Positions 7,770 to 16,336 of a DNA stretch of 64,000 bases are shown here, piece after piece. The stretch lies in assembly GCA_002305725.1 (NCBI GenBank), contig DBQM01000003.1, positions 1-64,000 of the forward strand, given 5' to 3'. The notes beneath the pieces were generated by a model. The model did not search any database and was not told where the DNA came from. It worked only from the letters and a program-made list of their open reading frames with translations. The position numbers were made by a program, and so were the translations under genes. The DNA comes from Ruminococcus sp. UBA1394. GTDB lineage: Bacteria; Bacillota; Clostridia; Oscillospirales; Ruminococcaceae. Numbering within the stretch: position 1 is the stretch's first letter; each line of letters opens with the position of its first letter.

Positions 7770-9155
7770 TCATTTTCTCTTATTTCCATAAAGCTTTTTT
7801 ACAACTCTCTTGTTTCCAAGACCGCTTTTAGGATTCTTTTTTGCGTAAATATACGCCCAGATACATACAGCAAGGTAAAACAGCACAAGTGCAAGTGAAA
7901 GCAGTATTGCACGTTTCATCCACTTTGAGCCGAAGAACCCTTTGGCAGTTGAAAGGTTGAATTTCACAAAGGAACGGTCAACATTGCCGGATGCTACGAG
8001 GTCGATATTGGCAATAACCTCGTCTGAAAGCTTCAGTTCAATCTCACCGAGCTTCTGTCCCTTTTTTACCGGGGCATTGACCGAATCATAAAGCTTGATA
8101 TTTTTCTGAATTGACGTGACATCCACTTCGCTGTACCACAAGGTTGAATAATCTTCTTTCGGCTTTACCAGAACATATCCGCTGCCGTCAGAATTGTTGA
8201 CCTTGACCTCTGCTATTTCCTCATCACCCGAAAGCAGGTCTTTGTATTCAAAATAATCAAATACCCATTCCATCAGATTATATGCATCAATGATGTGGTA
8301 ATATTTAGAATCTCCGTCCTCATCATAAAACGGTGCATTAAGAAGTACAAGCAGATATTTTATGCCGTCATAAGTTCCCATTGTTACAATATTTCTGCCG
8401 CTCAGCTGAAGATTTCCGGTCTTGATTCCCTTTACTCCGAACAGATAAAAATCACTTGCCGCACTCATGATTATGTTTGAATGCGACCATGTCCACGGTT
8501 CTTCATGAGCAGTGATATAACTCACAGGGTGTACCTCATATTCCTCGGTAGTTGCAATTTCCTCAAATCCGGGAACAGTCAGTGCATACTGCGTTATCAG
8601 TGCCATATCCTTTGCCGTTGTTACCTGATTCGGGTCATAAAGACCATGCGGATTGGCAAAAACAGTATTTTCAGCACCGATTTCCTTTGCCTTTGCGTTC
8701 ATCTTGTCAACGAAAGCGGAAATATTCTGATTACCAAAATAATAAGCGAGTATATTGGACGCCTCACAGGAGGAAGTAAGCATCATGGCATAGAGGTAAT
8801 CAGTTACGGTAAGGGTATCACCGTCCCAGATTTCTCCGTATCGCAGATCGTCCGGGTACTCATACTCGTCAAATTCCTCATAAAGCTTTTTATCGGCGGT
8901 AATTGTAATGCTGTCCGGATCGCTGCAGTTTTCCAGAACAATAATTGCCGTCATGATGTTTACAAGAGATGCCGGCATCTGCTCCGAATCCGGATTTTTT
9001 TCATATATTACAGAATTTGTATCAAGATTTATGAGATATGCTGACTTGGCATTCACTTCAAAAGGCGGGGTAAATTCAACAGCACCTGCGGTGGTTGCCG
9101 CACAAAGATATATAAACATCAGCATTGCCGAAAGAACGGAAATGATTTTTTTCAA
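7770..9155 (-). CDS. DacF-like penicillin-binding protein fold with an altered active site
   Basis: The 461-residue protein has the layout of low-molecular-weight D-Ala-D-Ala carboxypeptidases (peptidase S11): a signal peptide (residues 1-25), the S11 domain, a C-terminal beta domain, and a membrane anchor near 425-447. Two of three catalytic motifs are not canonical. SxxK is SLVN (Ser63, Asn66 instead of Lys), and SxN is SCE (Ser129, Glu131 instead of Asn). KTG is intact at 245-247. Without the general-base lysine a normal acyl-enzyme reaction is not expected, so it may be a non-catalytic peptidoglycan-binding or regulatory relative. The TTG start at 9155 lies 9 nt after AGGAG. Confidence 0.85.
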   Translation of the reverse strand: MKKIISVLSAMLMFIYLCAATTAGAVEFTPPFEVNAKSAYLINLDTNSVIYEKNPDSEQMPASLVNIMTAIIVLENCSDPDSITITADKKLYEEFDEYEYPDDLRYGEIWDGDTLTVTDYLYAMMLTSSCEASNILAYYFGNQNISAFVDKMNAKAKEIGAENTVFANPHGLYDPNQVTTAKDMALITQYALTVPGFEEIATTEEYEVHPVSYITAHEEPWTWSHSNIIMSAASDFYLFGVKGIKTGNLQLSGRNIVTMGTYDGIKYLLVLLNAPFYDEDGDSKYYHIIDAYNLMEWVFDYFEYKDLLSGDEEIAEVKVNNSDGSGYVLVKPKEDYSTLWYSEVDVTSIQKNIKLYDSVNAPVKKGQKLGEIELKLSDEVIANIDLVASGNVDRSFVKFNLSTAKGFFGSKWMKRAILLSLALVLFYLAVCIWAYIYAKKNPKSGLGNKRVVKKLYGNKRK

Positions 9156-9192
9156 AACACACAGCTCCTTATTTTTATTCTATACACTTCTT

Positions 9193-9220
9193 ATTATATC
9201 AAATTTCACGGCAAAAGCAA
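9193..9220 (-). promoter_or_regulatory. promoter of the DacF-like gene
   Basis: On the minus strand: TTGCTT, 16 bp, TATAAT. Confidence 0.5.
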
Positions 9221-9249
9221 ATACTTTTTGAAAAAAATATAAAAAGTTG

Positions 9250-9278
9250 TTTACGAATCTATTATTTTATGATACAAT
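9250..9278 (+). promoter_or_regulatory. promoter of the metallophosphoesterase gene
   Basis: TTTACG, 17 bp, TACAAT, ending 12 nt before the AGGAGG ribosome-binding site. Confidence 0.6.
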
Positions 9279-9302
9279 TAGTATAGACAAGGAGGAATGA
9301 AA

Positions 9303-9977
9303 TTGATTTATGTAACTGGTGATATGCACGGAGAGCTTTCACGTTTTAAAAGCAAAGCGGTAAAAAAGCAGCTCAGAGAAGGGGACACCCTTATTGTCTG
9401 CGGCGATTTCGGTTTTATATGGAATGATTCAAGACGTGAGCGCTCAATTCTTGATAAAATCGGTGACCTTAAATACAATGTTGCGTTTGTGGACGGATGC
9501 CACGAAAACTTTGACCTGCTGAATGAATACGAAGTCATTGAATGGAACGGCGGAAAGGCTCATTACATAAGCGGCAATCTCGTTCACCTAATGAGGGGAC
9601 AGGTTTACACAATTGAGGATAAGAAGTTTTTCGCATTCGGCGGAGGACACAGTCAGGACTATGAATACCGCAAAAACGTAAACTGGTGGCCGCAGGAACA
9701 CCCTACTCATGATGAAATAATAGAATCCATAAACAATTTAAGCCGCTATGACAACTGTGTTGACTATATAATCACCCATGAACCCCCTGCTTCCCTTAAA
9801 GACTGTCTGGAAGTCGATGTGTTTCAGCGTCTGGAGATACACGCTTTTTTTGAGGATATTATAAAGGCGTGTCATTTTGAAAAGTGGTTTTTCGGTAAGT
9901 GCCACATTGACAAATATATTCCAATGAAGTTCTATGCGGTGTTTGAGGACGTTCTTCCTGTATATGAGAAAGACTGA
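9303..9977 (+). CDS. calcineurin-like metallophosphoesterase
   Basis: The 224-residue protein carries the ordered metal-ligand motifs of the calcineurin phosphoesterase superfamily: GDMHGE near the N-terminus, CGDFG, a GCHEN block in place of the usual GNHD/E, and THEPP. It is probably a cytosolic phosphohydrolase; the substrate cannot be read from sequence. Relatives include protein phosphatases and nucleotide hydrolases. I take the TTG at 9303, 7 nt after AGGAGG, rather than the ATG at 9297, which is only one base from that site. The gene is preceded by its own promoter and followed by the separately promoted cyclophilin gene. Confidence 0.75.
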   Translation: MIYVTGDMHGELSRFKSKAVKKQLREGDTLIVCGDFGFIWNDSRRERSILDKIGDLKYNVAFVDGCHENFDLLNEYEVIEWNGGKAHYISGNLVHLMRGQVYTIEDKKFFAFGGGHSQDYEYRKNVNWWPQEHPTHDEIIESINNLSRYDNCVDYIITHEPPASLKDCLEVDVFQRLEIHAFFEDIIKACHFEKWFFGKCHIDKYIPMKFYAVFEDVLPVYEKD

Positions 9978-9980
9978 TAC

Positions 9981-10009
9981 TTGCATATATTTACAAAATA
10001 TGATACAAT
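9981..10009 (+). promoter_or_regulatory. promoter of the cyclophilin gene
   Basis: TTGCAT, 17 bp, TACAAT, about 40 nt before the start codon. Confidence 0.6.
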
Positions 10010-10051
10010 AAATATATAGTATGCTAAAAAATTAATCGGAGGTATAAAACA

Positions 10052-10522
10052 ATGGTTATTTTTGAAATGGAAAACGGAAAGAAAATTAAAATGGAGCTTT
10101 ACCCTGACATTGCACCAATTTCATGCGAGAATTTTGAAAAACTTGTTAAACAGGGTTTCTATGATGGTTTAGGCTTTCACAGAATCATTCCGGGATTTAT
10201 GATTCAGGGCGGCTGTCCTGAGGGCAACGGCACAGGCGGTCCGGGCTGGACTATCAAAGGCGAATTCGCCGCAAACGGCGTGAAAAACGACCTTAAACAT
10301 ACAAGGGGAGTACTCTCCATGGCAAGAGCAATGGACCCTGATTCAGCCGGCTCACAGTTCTTTATTATGCATGAGGACGCTCCTCATCTTGACGGACAGT
10401 ATGCAGCATTCGGCAAGGTAGTTGAAGGTATGGACGTTGTGGACGAAATTGCAGAAGTAAGAACAGATTTCCGTGACAAACCCCTTGAACCTCAGATTAT
10501 CAAAAAAGCCTATATGGAATAA
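10052..10522 (+). CDS. cyclophilin-type peptidyl-prolyl cis-trans isomerase
   Basis: Cyclophilins speed proline cis-trans isomerisation during folding. The 156-residue single-domain protein has the core motifs FHRIIPGFMIQGG (catalytic Arg), SAGSQFFIM (with SMARAM before it) and HLDGQYAAFGKVVEGMDVV. There is no signal peptide, so it acts in the cytosol. AATCGGAGG precedes the ATG at suitable spacing. The gene is monocistronic, with a promoter upstream and a hairpin terminator just after the stop codon. Confidence 0.93.
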   Translation: MVIFEMENGKKIKMELYPDIAPISCENFEKLVKQGFYDGLGFHRIIPGFMIQGGCPEGNGTGGPGWTIKGEFAANGVKNDLKHTRGVLSMARAMDPDSAGSQFFIMHEDAPHLDGQYAAFGKVVEGMDVVDEIAEVRTDFRDKPLEPQIIKKAYME

Positions 10523-10527
10523 AAAAT

Positions 10528-10558
10528 TATGCCCTGTCAGAAATGACGGGGCATTTTC
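10528..10558 (+). terminator. terminator of the cyclophilin gene
   Basis: ATGCCCTGTCA pairs with TGACGGGGCAT, followed by TTTTC. Confidence 0.75.
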
Positions 10559-10619
10559 GCTACACAATAAAAACCTGCACTCCCGAAGGAATACAGGTTA
10601 AATTTATACTGTATGTGAT

Positions 10620-13016
10620 TTACATTCTGAGTTCTGCGCCGATAGCTTCAAGTGCTTTAAGCACCTTTTTCATAACCGAATCAGCCTGTTCGTCAGTAAG
10701 TGTACCATCATGAGAGCGCATACTGATTGAGTAGGAAATACTCTTTTTGCCCTCGGCAATCTGCTTGCCCTTGTACACGTCGAAAAGAGTAACCTTTTCA
10801 AGGAGCTTTCCGGCAGCCTTTTTAATAGTCTTTTCAATATCGCCGGCTGGAAGAGCGTCATCACAGATAAGGCTTAAATCTCTTGTTGTTGCAGGGAACT
10901 TAGGCAGCGGCTTGTAGGAAATGTCAGTTTCAGCAAGTTCAAACATTTCCGGAATGTTCAGCTTTGCAACATAGGTTTTGACGCCGATTTCGTAGTTTGC
11001 GGCAGTTTCCGGATGAATTTCACCCAGTATACCTATTGCTTTTCCGTCTTTGAGAATAACCGCACTTCTTCCCGGATGGAATGCACAAGCCTCGCCGAAT
11101 GCGTCGGAATCAGCTGCTCTTACATACTCACATTCCTTAACGCCTACAGAACCAAGCAGAGTATCAACAATGCCTTTCAGCTCATAAAAATCAACGTTTC
11201 CGCCGTACATACCGATAGTCAGTCTGTCCGGTTCAAGAGGAAGCTTGTCGGGAGTTGTAGGGATATATTCCTTGCTTATCTCAAAAAGCTTTGCAGTTTC
11301 ATTTCTGTTGTTGTAGTTGCGTGAAAGAATTTCAAGCATGGACGGTATTGTTGTAGTCCTCATAACGCTTGTGTCTTCGCCGAGAGGATTTGTGATTCTC
11401 TCTACATTTCTCAGCGGACTGTCAGCCGCAAGTCTTATCTTGTCGAAGTGCTTTGGCGAAACAAAAGAGAATGTGGCAATTTCGTAGCAGCCCAGTGCCG
11501 CAATGTTGTTCTGGACTTTTCTCTTAAACTTCTGCTCCGGAGTGTATTCCGCCTCAGCAACACCTCTGAACGCAGATGACGGGATATTGTTGTAACCGTA
11601 AATTCTTGCGACTTCCTCTGCAATATCAGCTTTGTATTCAATGTCAATTCTGAAGCTTGGTGAAACAACCTTGCCGTCCTCAACTGAGAATCCCAGCATA
11701 TTCAGATATTTTACCATATCAGCCTCTGAAATATCAGTACCGAGGAAATTGTTTATCCATTCCGGACTGAACTCAACAGTTTTAAGGGTCTTGTCGGTGT
11801 AGTCACAGTCTATAACAGTTCTTACAACTTCACCTGCACCCAGCTTTTCTACAAGCTCAAATGCCCTGTTTAAGCATACCATACTGATAAGCGGGTCAAC
11901 ACCCTTTTCGTATCTTGCAGAGGCGTCAGACCTCATGCCAAGCTTCTTTGCAGTACGGCGAACCTGTACCGGTTCAAAGTAAGCGGATTCAAACACAACA
12001 GTTGTTGTATCGTCCATGATACCGCTGTATTCTCCTCCCATAACACCGGCAACTGCAACAGGCTTTGACTTGTCAGCAATAACCAGCATTTCGTCTGTCA
12101 ATTCACGTTCAACACCGTCAAGAGTGGTAATCTTTTCGCCGTTTACAGCGTTTCTTACGTTGATTTCAGCACCCTCGACATATCTTAAATCAAAAGCATG
12201 CATCGGCTGACCGTATTCAAGCATAACGTAGTTTGTGATGTCAACAAAATTGTTTATCGGGCGAACGCCACTTGCTCTCAGACGTTCCCTCATCCACCTC
12301 GGTGACGGTTCTATCTTAACGTTCTTTACAATACCGGCGCAGTAGCGCTTACACTTTTCAGTATTTGCGATATTGACTTTCAGCATTTCATTTATGTCGC
12401 CGTCAATGCCGCTGAATTTAGGCTCCGGAATGTTCAGCGGTACATTAAAGGTTGCTGACGCCTCTCTTGCAAGTCCGGTTACAGAAAGGCAGTCCGGACG
12501 GTTTGATGTAATTTCAAATTCAACTGATGTATCGTCAAGACCTAATGCTGTGTGAATGTCCTCGCCGATTTTGCAGTCCTCTTCAATAATGAAAATGCCG
12601 TCCTCTATGGCATACGGGAAATCGTGGAGAGTAAGTCCCAGTTCGCCCAGTGAGCAGAGCATACCGTTGCTCTCGACACCTCTCAGCTTGCCCTTTTTGA
12701 TTTTTACACCACCGGGGAGAGTTGAACCGTCAAGGGCAACAGGGACGATATCTCCGGCTTTTACGTTAGGTGCGCCGGTTACAATCTGGATAGGCTGTTC
12801 CTTGCCAACTTCCACCTGACACACTACAAGGTGGTCGGAATTTTCGTGAGGTACAACAGAGAGCAGTTTGCCGATAACAACGTTTGATATCTCCTCGCCC
12901 TCTTTTTCATAGCCTTCAACCTTTGAGCCGCTCATTGTCATTTCGTGACAAAAACTTTTTATATCAGTATCTTTCAGATCAACATAATCTGAAAGCCATT
13001 TCATTGATAAATTCAT
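10620..13016 (-). CDS. pheT: phenylalanyl-tRNA synthetase beta subunit
   Basis: The 798-residue protein is the beta subunit of the (alpha-beta)2 PheRS that charges tRNA-Phe. Visible domains in order are an N-terminal EMAP-II-like tRNA-binding fold (about 40-150, with SNGMLCSLGEL), the B3/B4 editing region, the B5 DNA-binding-like fold, the catalytic-like core containing NPLGEDTSVMRTT, and a C-terminal anticodon-binding FDX-ACB domain opening near KPLPKFPATTRDLSL. The length is normal for bacteria. It follows pheS by 13 nt, so both are expressed from the T-box-controlled promoter. No truncation or frameshift is seen. Confidence 0.97.
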   Translation of the reverse strand: MNLSMKWLSDYVDLKDTDIKSFCHEMTMSGSKVEGYEKEGEEISNVVIGKLLSVVPHENSDHLVVCQVEVGKEQPIQIVTGAPNVKAGDIVPVALDGSTLPGGVKIKKGKLRGVESNGMLCSLGELGLTLHDFPYAIEDGIFIIEEDCKIGEDIHTALGLDDTSVEFEITSNRPDCLSVTGLAREASATFNVPLNIPEPKFSGIDGDINEMLKVNIANTEKCKRYCAGIVKNVKIEPSPRWMRERLRASGVRPINNFVDITNYVMLEYGQPMHAFDLRYVEGAEINVRNAVNGEKITTLDGVERELTDEMLVIADKSKPVAVAGVMGGEYSGIMDDTTTVVFESAYFEPVQVRRTAKKLGMRSDASARYEKGVDPLISMVCLNRAFELVEKLGAGEVVRTVIDCDYTDKTLKTVEFSPEWINNFLGTDISEADMVKYLNMLGFSVEDGKVVSPSFRIDIEYKADIAEEVARIYGYNNIPSSAFRGVAEAEYTPEQKFKRKVQNNIAALGCYEIATFSFVSPKHFDKIRLAADSPLRNVERITNPLGEDTSVMRTTTIPSMLEILSRNYNNRNETAKLFEISKEYIPTTPDKLPLEPDRLTIGMYGGNVDFYELKGIVDTLLGSVGVKECEYVRAADSDAFGEACAFHPGRSAVILKDGKAIGILGEIHPETAANYEIGVKTYVAKLNIPEMFELAETDISYKPLPKFPATTRDLSLICDDALPAGDIEKTIKKAAGKLLEKVTLFDVYKGKQIAEGKKSISYSISMRSHDGTLTDEQADSVMKKVLKALEAIGAELRM

Positions 13017-13029
13017 TTAATTGCCTCCC

Positions 13030-14049
13030 TTAAAACTGTTCCAGGAATCTTAAATCGTTCTCATAAAGCAGACGCATATCGCTGATATCGTAACGTGCTG
13101 TAACCATTCTTTCAAGTCCGAGACCGAAAGCAAAACCGGAGTAAATTTCCGTGTCAATACCACAGCCTGCCAGAACCTTAGGGTGTACCATACCTGCGCC
13201 AAGCAGTTCGATATAGCCCTCTCCCTTGCAGACAGAACAGCCCTTTCCGCCGCACATATAACAGCTGATATCAACCTCACAGCTTGGCTCTGTAAACGGG
13301 AAGTGATGAGGACGCAGTCTTATCTTGCAGTCGTCGCCGTAAAGCTTTTTCATAAGAGTTTCAAGAGTACCCTTTAAGTCTGCCATTGTAATGCCCTTGT
13401 CGACTACAAGTCCCTCAATCTGATGGAAAATAGGGGAGTGGGTTGCGTCAACGGCGTCAGAACGGTAAACACGACCCGGAGAAATAATTCTGATAGGCGG
13501 CTTCTGATTTTCCATAACGTGTACCTGAACGGAAGAAGTCTGAGTTCTCAGGAGAATGTTGTCCGTGATGTAGAATGTGTCCTGTGTATCTCTTGCAGGG
13601 TGGTCGGGAGGAAGATTTAAAGCCTCGAAGTTGTAGTAGTCATACTCAACTTCCGGACCGTCCGCAACGGAAAATCCCATACCCATAAAGATTTCCTTTA
13701 TCTCGTTTTCAACGATTGAAAGAGGGTGGAGTTTGCCCAGTGACTGCGGCTTGCCCGGAAGAGTTATGTCGATTGACTCTGCGGCAATTTTAGCTGCCTG
13801 TTCCTTTTCTTTCAGTTCGTTCATTTTTTCCGTAATGACATTTTCGATGTCCTGACGAATCTTGTTCGCCAGCTGACCGATTACCGGTCTTTCCTCAGCG
13901 GAAAGCTTTCCCATCTGCTTGAGTATTGCAGTAAGCTCACCCTTTTTGCCGAGAAATTTTACTCTCAGGTCATCCAGACCCTTAATCGAATCGCAGGAGG
14001 AGGTTTCCTTTATAGCCTCTGATTCGATGTTTTCAAGCTGCTGTTTCAT
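13030..14049 (-). CDS. pheS: phenylalanyl-tRNA synthetase alpha subunit
   Basis: The 339-residue catalytic subunit of PheRS has an N-terminal coiled-coil that binds the tRNA and the class II core. Motif 2 surrounds PGRVYRSDAVDATHSP and motif 3 lies in FAFGLGLERM near the C-terminus. It shows the specificity-pocket sequence GAGMVHPKVL. A CxxC-rich insertion, CYMCGGKGCSVCKGEGYIE, is a Zn-finger-like variant of a loop seen in many Firmicute PheS proteins. The ATG at 14049 follows GAGGTGA. The gene is first in the operon, about 135 nt after the T-box terminator. Confidence 0.97.
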   Translation of the reverse strand: MKQQLENIESEAIKETSSCDSIKGLDDLRVKFLGKKGELTAILKQMGKLSAEERPVIGQLANKIRQDIENVITEKMNELKEKEQAAKIAAESIDITLPGKPQSLGKLHPLSIVENEIKEIFMGMGFSVADGPEVEYDYYNFEALNLPPDHPARDTQDTFYITDNILLRTQTSSVQVHVMENQKPPIRIISPGRVYRSDAVDATHSPIFHQIEGLVVDKGITMADLKGTLETLMKKLYGDDCKIRLRPHHFPFTEPSCEVDISCYMCGGKGCSVCKGEGYIELLGAGMVHPKVLAGCGIDTEIYSGFAFGLGLERMVTARYDISDMRLLYENDLRFLEQF

Positions 14050-14080
14050 TGAATCACCTCATAAATATATTATTTAAAGT

Positions 14081-14160
14081 GCCATTTTGCTCGTCACCAA
14101 AGGTGACAACCGCAAAATATGGCAAATAGATTTCAGCAAGCTTTACTTGCTTCATCTATT
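14081..14160 (-). repeat. paired hairpins between T-box and pheS
   Basis: Two adjacent palindromes are seen. One pairs GCCATtTTGC with GCAAAATGGC around an inner GTCACC/GGTGAC stem. The other pairs AATAGAT with ATCTATT around an inner GCAAG/CTTGC stem. They lie in the transcribed leader after the T-box terminator. Unlike the three-hairpin repeat, no second copy was found in this window, so it is either a dispersed palindrome or a local leader structure. Confidence 0.5.
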
Positions 14161-14185
14161 TTAAATATTGTCGGAATACAGGTAT

Positions 14186-14425
14186 AAAAAAAGCCCTGCC
14201 CTTAACAGGACAAGACATAGCTTGCTTATAAACCACCCATTAACAAAGAGCCGACACTCTCCTGTCTTTAACGCAGACATAACGTCAGAACTTACAATAA
14301 AAAATACTTCGGAACTGCCACTCGTGAGTGAACTTCTGCAAAGCAGAAAACCGGACAGCTTTCAGCCGTGACTGTCCTCTCTGATGATTTCCGTATGGCT
14401 TCTGCATACTCTCTCAGTCAATGTG
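14186..14425 (-). promoter_or_regulatory. Phe T-box leader with terminator
   Basis: Read on the minus strand, this leader has the organisation of a tRNA-sensing T-box. A long stem I region is followed by the conserved T-box core (TTAATGGGTGG) and then an intrinsic terminator (GTCTTGTCC against GGGCAGGGC, then seven T). A TTC phenylalanine codon occurs in the stem I region as a candidate specifier. Uncharged tRNA-Phe would stabilise the antiterminator and switch on pheST. Downstream of GGGTGG the sequence reads TTTATAAGC rather than the common NACCGCG. Confidence 0.8.
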
Positions 14426-14433
14426 TTTCTTCT

Positions 14434-14462
14434 ATTATAAACAATATTTCAGAAAAAAGCAA
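14434..14462 (-). promoter_or_regulatory. sigma-A promoter of pheST
   Basis: Minus strand TTGCTT, 17 bp, TATAAT, just before the T-box. Confidence 0.65.
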
Positions 14463-14471
14463 GTGTTTTTA

Positions 14472-14500
14472 TTGAAGTTTTGAAAAAAATGTGTTATAAT
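14472..14500 (+). promoter_or_regulatory. promoter of the small membrane-protein gene
   Basis: TTGAAG, 17 bp, TATAAT, about 30 nt before the start codon at 14532 and divergent from the pheST promoter. Confidence 0.65.
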
Positions 14501-14531
14501 ATTCTATATTTAAAACAAAGGGAGTAATTTT

Positions 14532-15038
14532 ATGACAGATACATTTGCTGAACAGCTTGTAAAAAAATCTCAGAATTCATCTGATTCCATGAAAAAGGTG
14601 CTTATTCTTGCCAGCGGAGGTGTTATTGTCGCACTTCTCCTATACGTATCCTTTTTTATAACACCCCTTGCGCTTTTACTTGTTGCCGGCGCAGTTTATG
14701 TTCTTTATATGCTTGTTATCGGACTGAATATCGAGTATGAATACACAGTCACAAACGGCAGTCTTGACATTGACAAGATAATTGCAAAGCGAAAGAGAGT
14801 CAGCATGATTTCCGTTGACGTCAAGGATTTTACAGCCTTCGGAAATTTTGAAGACTCTGATGATGATTTTTCCGGTACGACCATTATGACCACAGGCATT
14901 GACAAGGTGGACGAGATTGAAAAGCCCTCTTGCTATGCCGACTTTAACCATGAATCCTACGGAGAAGTAAGGCTTGTGTTCTCGCCGGACGAAAAAGTTA
15001 TTGAATGCATAAAGCCATATCTGCCAAGAAATTTATAG
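14532..15038 (+). CDS. small membrane protein, DUF6106-like
   Basis: The 168-residue protein has two hydrophobic segments near residues 22-42 and 43-66. A cytosolic domain follows with IEYEYTVTNGSLDIDKIIAKRKR, which resembles the DUF6106 family of Firmicute membrane proteins of unknown function. A ribosome-binding site (AAAGGGAG) precedes the ATG. Its stop codon TAG (15036-15038) lies inside the first bases of three-hairpin repeat copy B, so the element's insertion may have set the current C-terminus (PYLPRNL). Confidence 0.7.
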   Translation: MTDTFAEQLVKKSQNSSDSMKKVLILASGGVIVALLLYVSFFITPLALLLVAGAVYVLYMLVIGLNIEYEYTVTNGSLDIDKIIAKRKRVSMISVDVKDFTAFGNFEDSDDDFSGTTIMTTGIDKVDEIEKPSCYADFNHESYGEVRLVFSPDEKVIECIKPYLPRNL

Positions 15039-15166
15039 TAAACGACAAATTAATTTGGAGTTTACTATTTGCCGATACGCACGTAGCGAACATAGTGAGC
15101 GAATGTGCGAGGCATTTAAAAATATTTATTATAGTAAACGTCAAATTGTTTTTGACGTTTACTATA
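15034..15166 (+). repeat. three-hairpin repeat, copy B
   Basis: This 133-bp copy has a left hairpin starting TATAGTAAACGACAAATT, a central GCCGATACGCAC...GTGCGAGGC stem with an inner AGCGAAC-ata-GTGAGCG helix, and a right hairpin of ATAGTAAACGTCAAA against TTTGACGTTTACTAT. The central 43 bp differ from copy C by a single base after inversion. It ends about 7 nt before the AAGGAG site of the next gene and overlaps the previous stop codon. Confidence 0.9.
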
Positions 15167-15184
15167 AAATAAAGGAGTATTGCC

Positions 15185-16333
15185 ATGTCAGTATTACAGG
15201 AACTTATAGTTAAATTCAACGAGAAGAAAAATCCCCAGCTTTACATAAGAATTATAAAGGAACTACAGTCCGCAGAAAAACTGTGGATAGCCTTTTCACC
15301 AGCATCCAACAACTATTACCTGGGAAATGAGCAGGGAAAGGCGGCTGCATATCTGTTTTCTGAAAAGGATTATTTCGACCTTTTCTATGTACATGAGAAT
15401 AAGAAAGGCTATGACCTGAAATCAGTGGAAAACTCTGCACAGTACCGTATGGCTTTCTTTGCCGACCTTTACAGAAGCGGTTTTGAGGCAGTTGTGATCG
15501 ACAACGGACAAACATATTTAAGGCTTAACCTTTTCGACATCATCAAAAAGCCCGAACCTCAGACAGAAGACAAGGACACACGTCTTATCGTCAACCCGTC
15601 ACTTATGAGGACTGCCTGCTGGTTTATGCAGGAGGACGCTAAAAAACCTGCAAACGAGGAAATGTGGAAACTGCTTTTTACTGAGATTTTCAAAGGTGAA
15701 TACATTGTTCCGGCAGATACAAACAAGCTGAAAGTTGACGGAGTAAAGTCGGGAGAAATAAAGCTCGGAAAGGACAGCGAGGTTGCGTTCCCTATGCTCC
15801 AGAATTCTGACGGAAATAGATTTTACCCGTTTTTTACTGACTTCAACGAGCTGAGAAAATACGATATGAAGTCACAGTTCTCCGCACTTGCGGCAACCTT
15901 TAAAGACCTTGAAAAATTTGCCGGCAAGGCTGACGGAATCGTCATAAATCCTTTCGGCGTAAATATTGTCCTCACAGCTGATATGCTAAGCGACATAAAG
16001 AGAATTTCTGCTGACGCTCAGAAAAAGCAGTCCGAGATAATGATAGGTGAGCCAAAGGAATATCCTGTTAAAATGGTTAAGGCTATGACAGATTATTTCG
16101 GCGAAAATTCTGAAATCGAGGCGGCATATTTAAAGCTTATGTTCAAAGACGGAAACAAAAGCTACCTTGTCGCAGTTGATTACAGCGGCAATGAGAATTT
16201 AGCTGAGGTATATGACAGAATTTCTGAGTGTGCAAATCCTCATGCAGACGGAGTACCAGTTGATTTCATTCCGTTTAAAAACGATTTTGCACAAAAGGTA
16301 TTTAAAGATTCCAAGCCGTTTTATAAGAGGTAA
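15185..16333 (+). CDS. SseB-family protein
   Basis: The 382-residue protein resembles the enhanced-serine-sensitivity (SseB) family. The characteristic central block is NSDGNRFYPFFTDFNELRK followed by DGIVINPFGVNIVLTADML, with a C-terminal SseB-like domain after PKEYPVKMVKAM. The molecular function of SseB proteins is not settled. The protein is soluble and has no signal peptide. AAGGAG precedes the ATG at 15185 and the gene is separated from the Nnr gene by only 3 nt, indicating co-transcription. Repeat copy B occupies the upstream region. Confidence 0.78.
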   Translation: MSVLQELIVKFNEKKNPQLYIRIIKELQSAEKLWIAFSPASNNYYLGNEQGKAAAYLFSEKDYFDLFYVHENKKGYDLKSVENSAQYRMAFFADLYRSGFEAVVIDNGQTYLRLNLFDIIKKPEPQTEDKDTRLIVNPSLMRTACWFMQEDAKKPANEEMWKLLFTEIFKGEYIVPADTNKLKVDGVKSGEIKLGKDSEVAFPMLQNSDGNRFYPFFTDFNELRKYDMKSQFSALAATFKDLEKFAGKADGIVINPFGVNIVLTADMLSDIKRISADAQKKQSEIMIGEPKEYPVKMVKAMTDYFGENSEIEAAYLKLMFKDGNKSYLVAVDYSGNENLAEVYDRISECANPHADGVPVDFIPFKNDFAQKVFKDSKPFYKR

Positions 16334-16336
16334 CCC

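Noticed and set aside
8481..9044. 187-residue plus-strand open frame opposite the DacF-like gene
   Set aside because: It lies wholly antisense to a well-supported coding gene and has no recognisable motif or start site.
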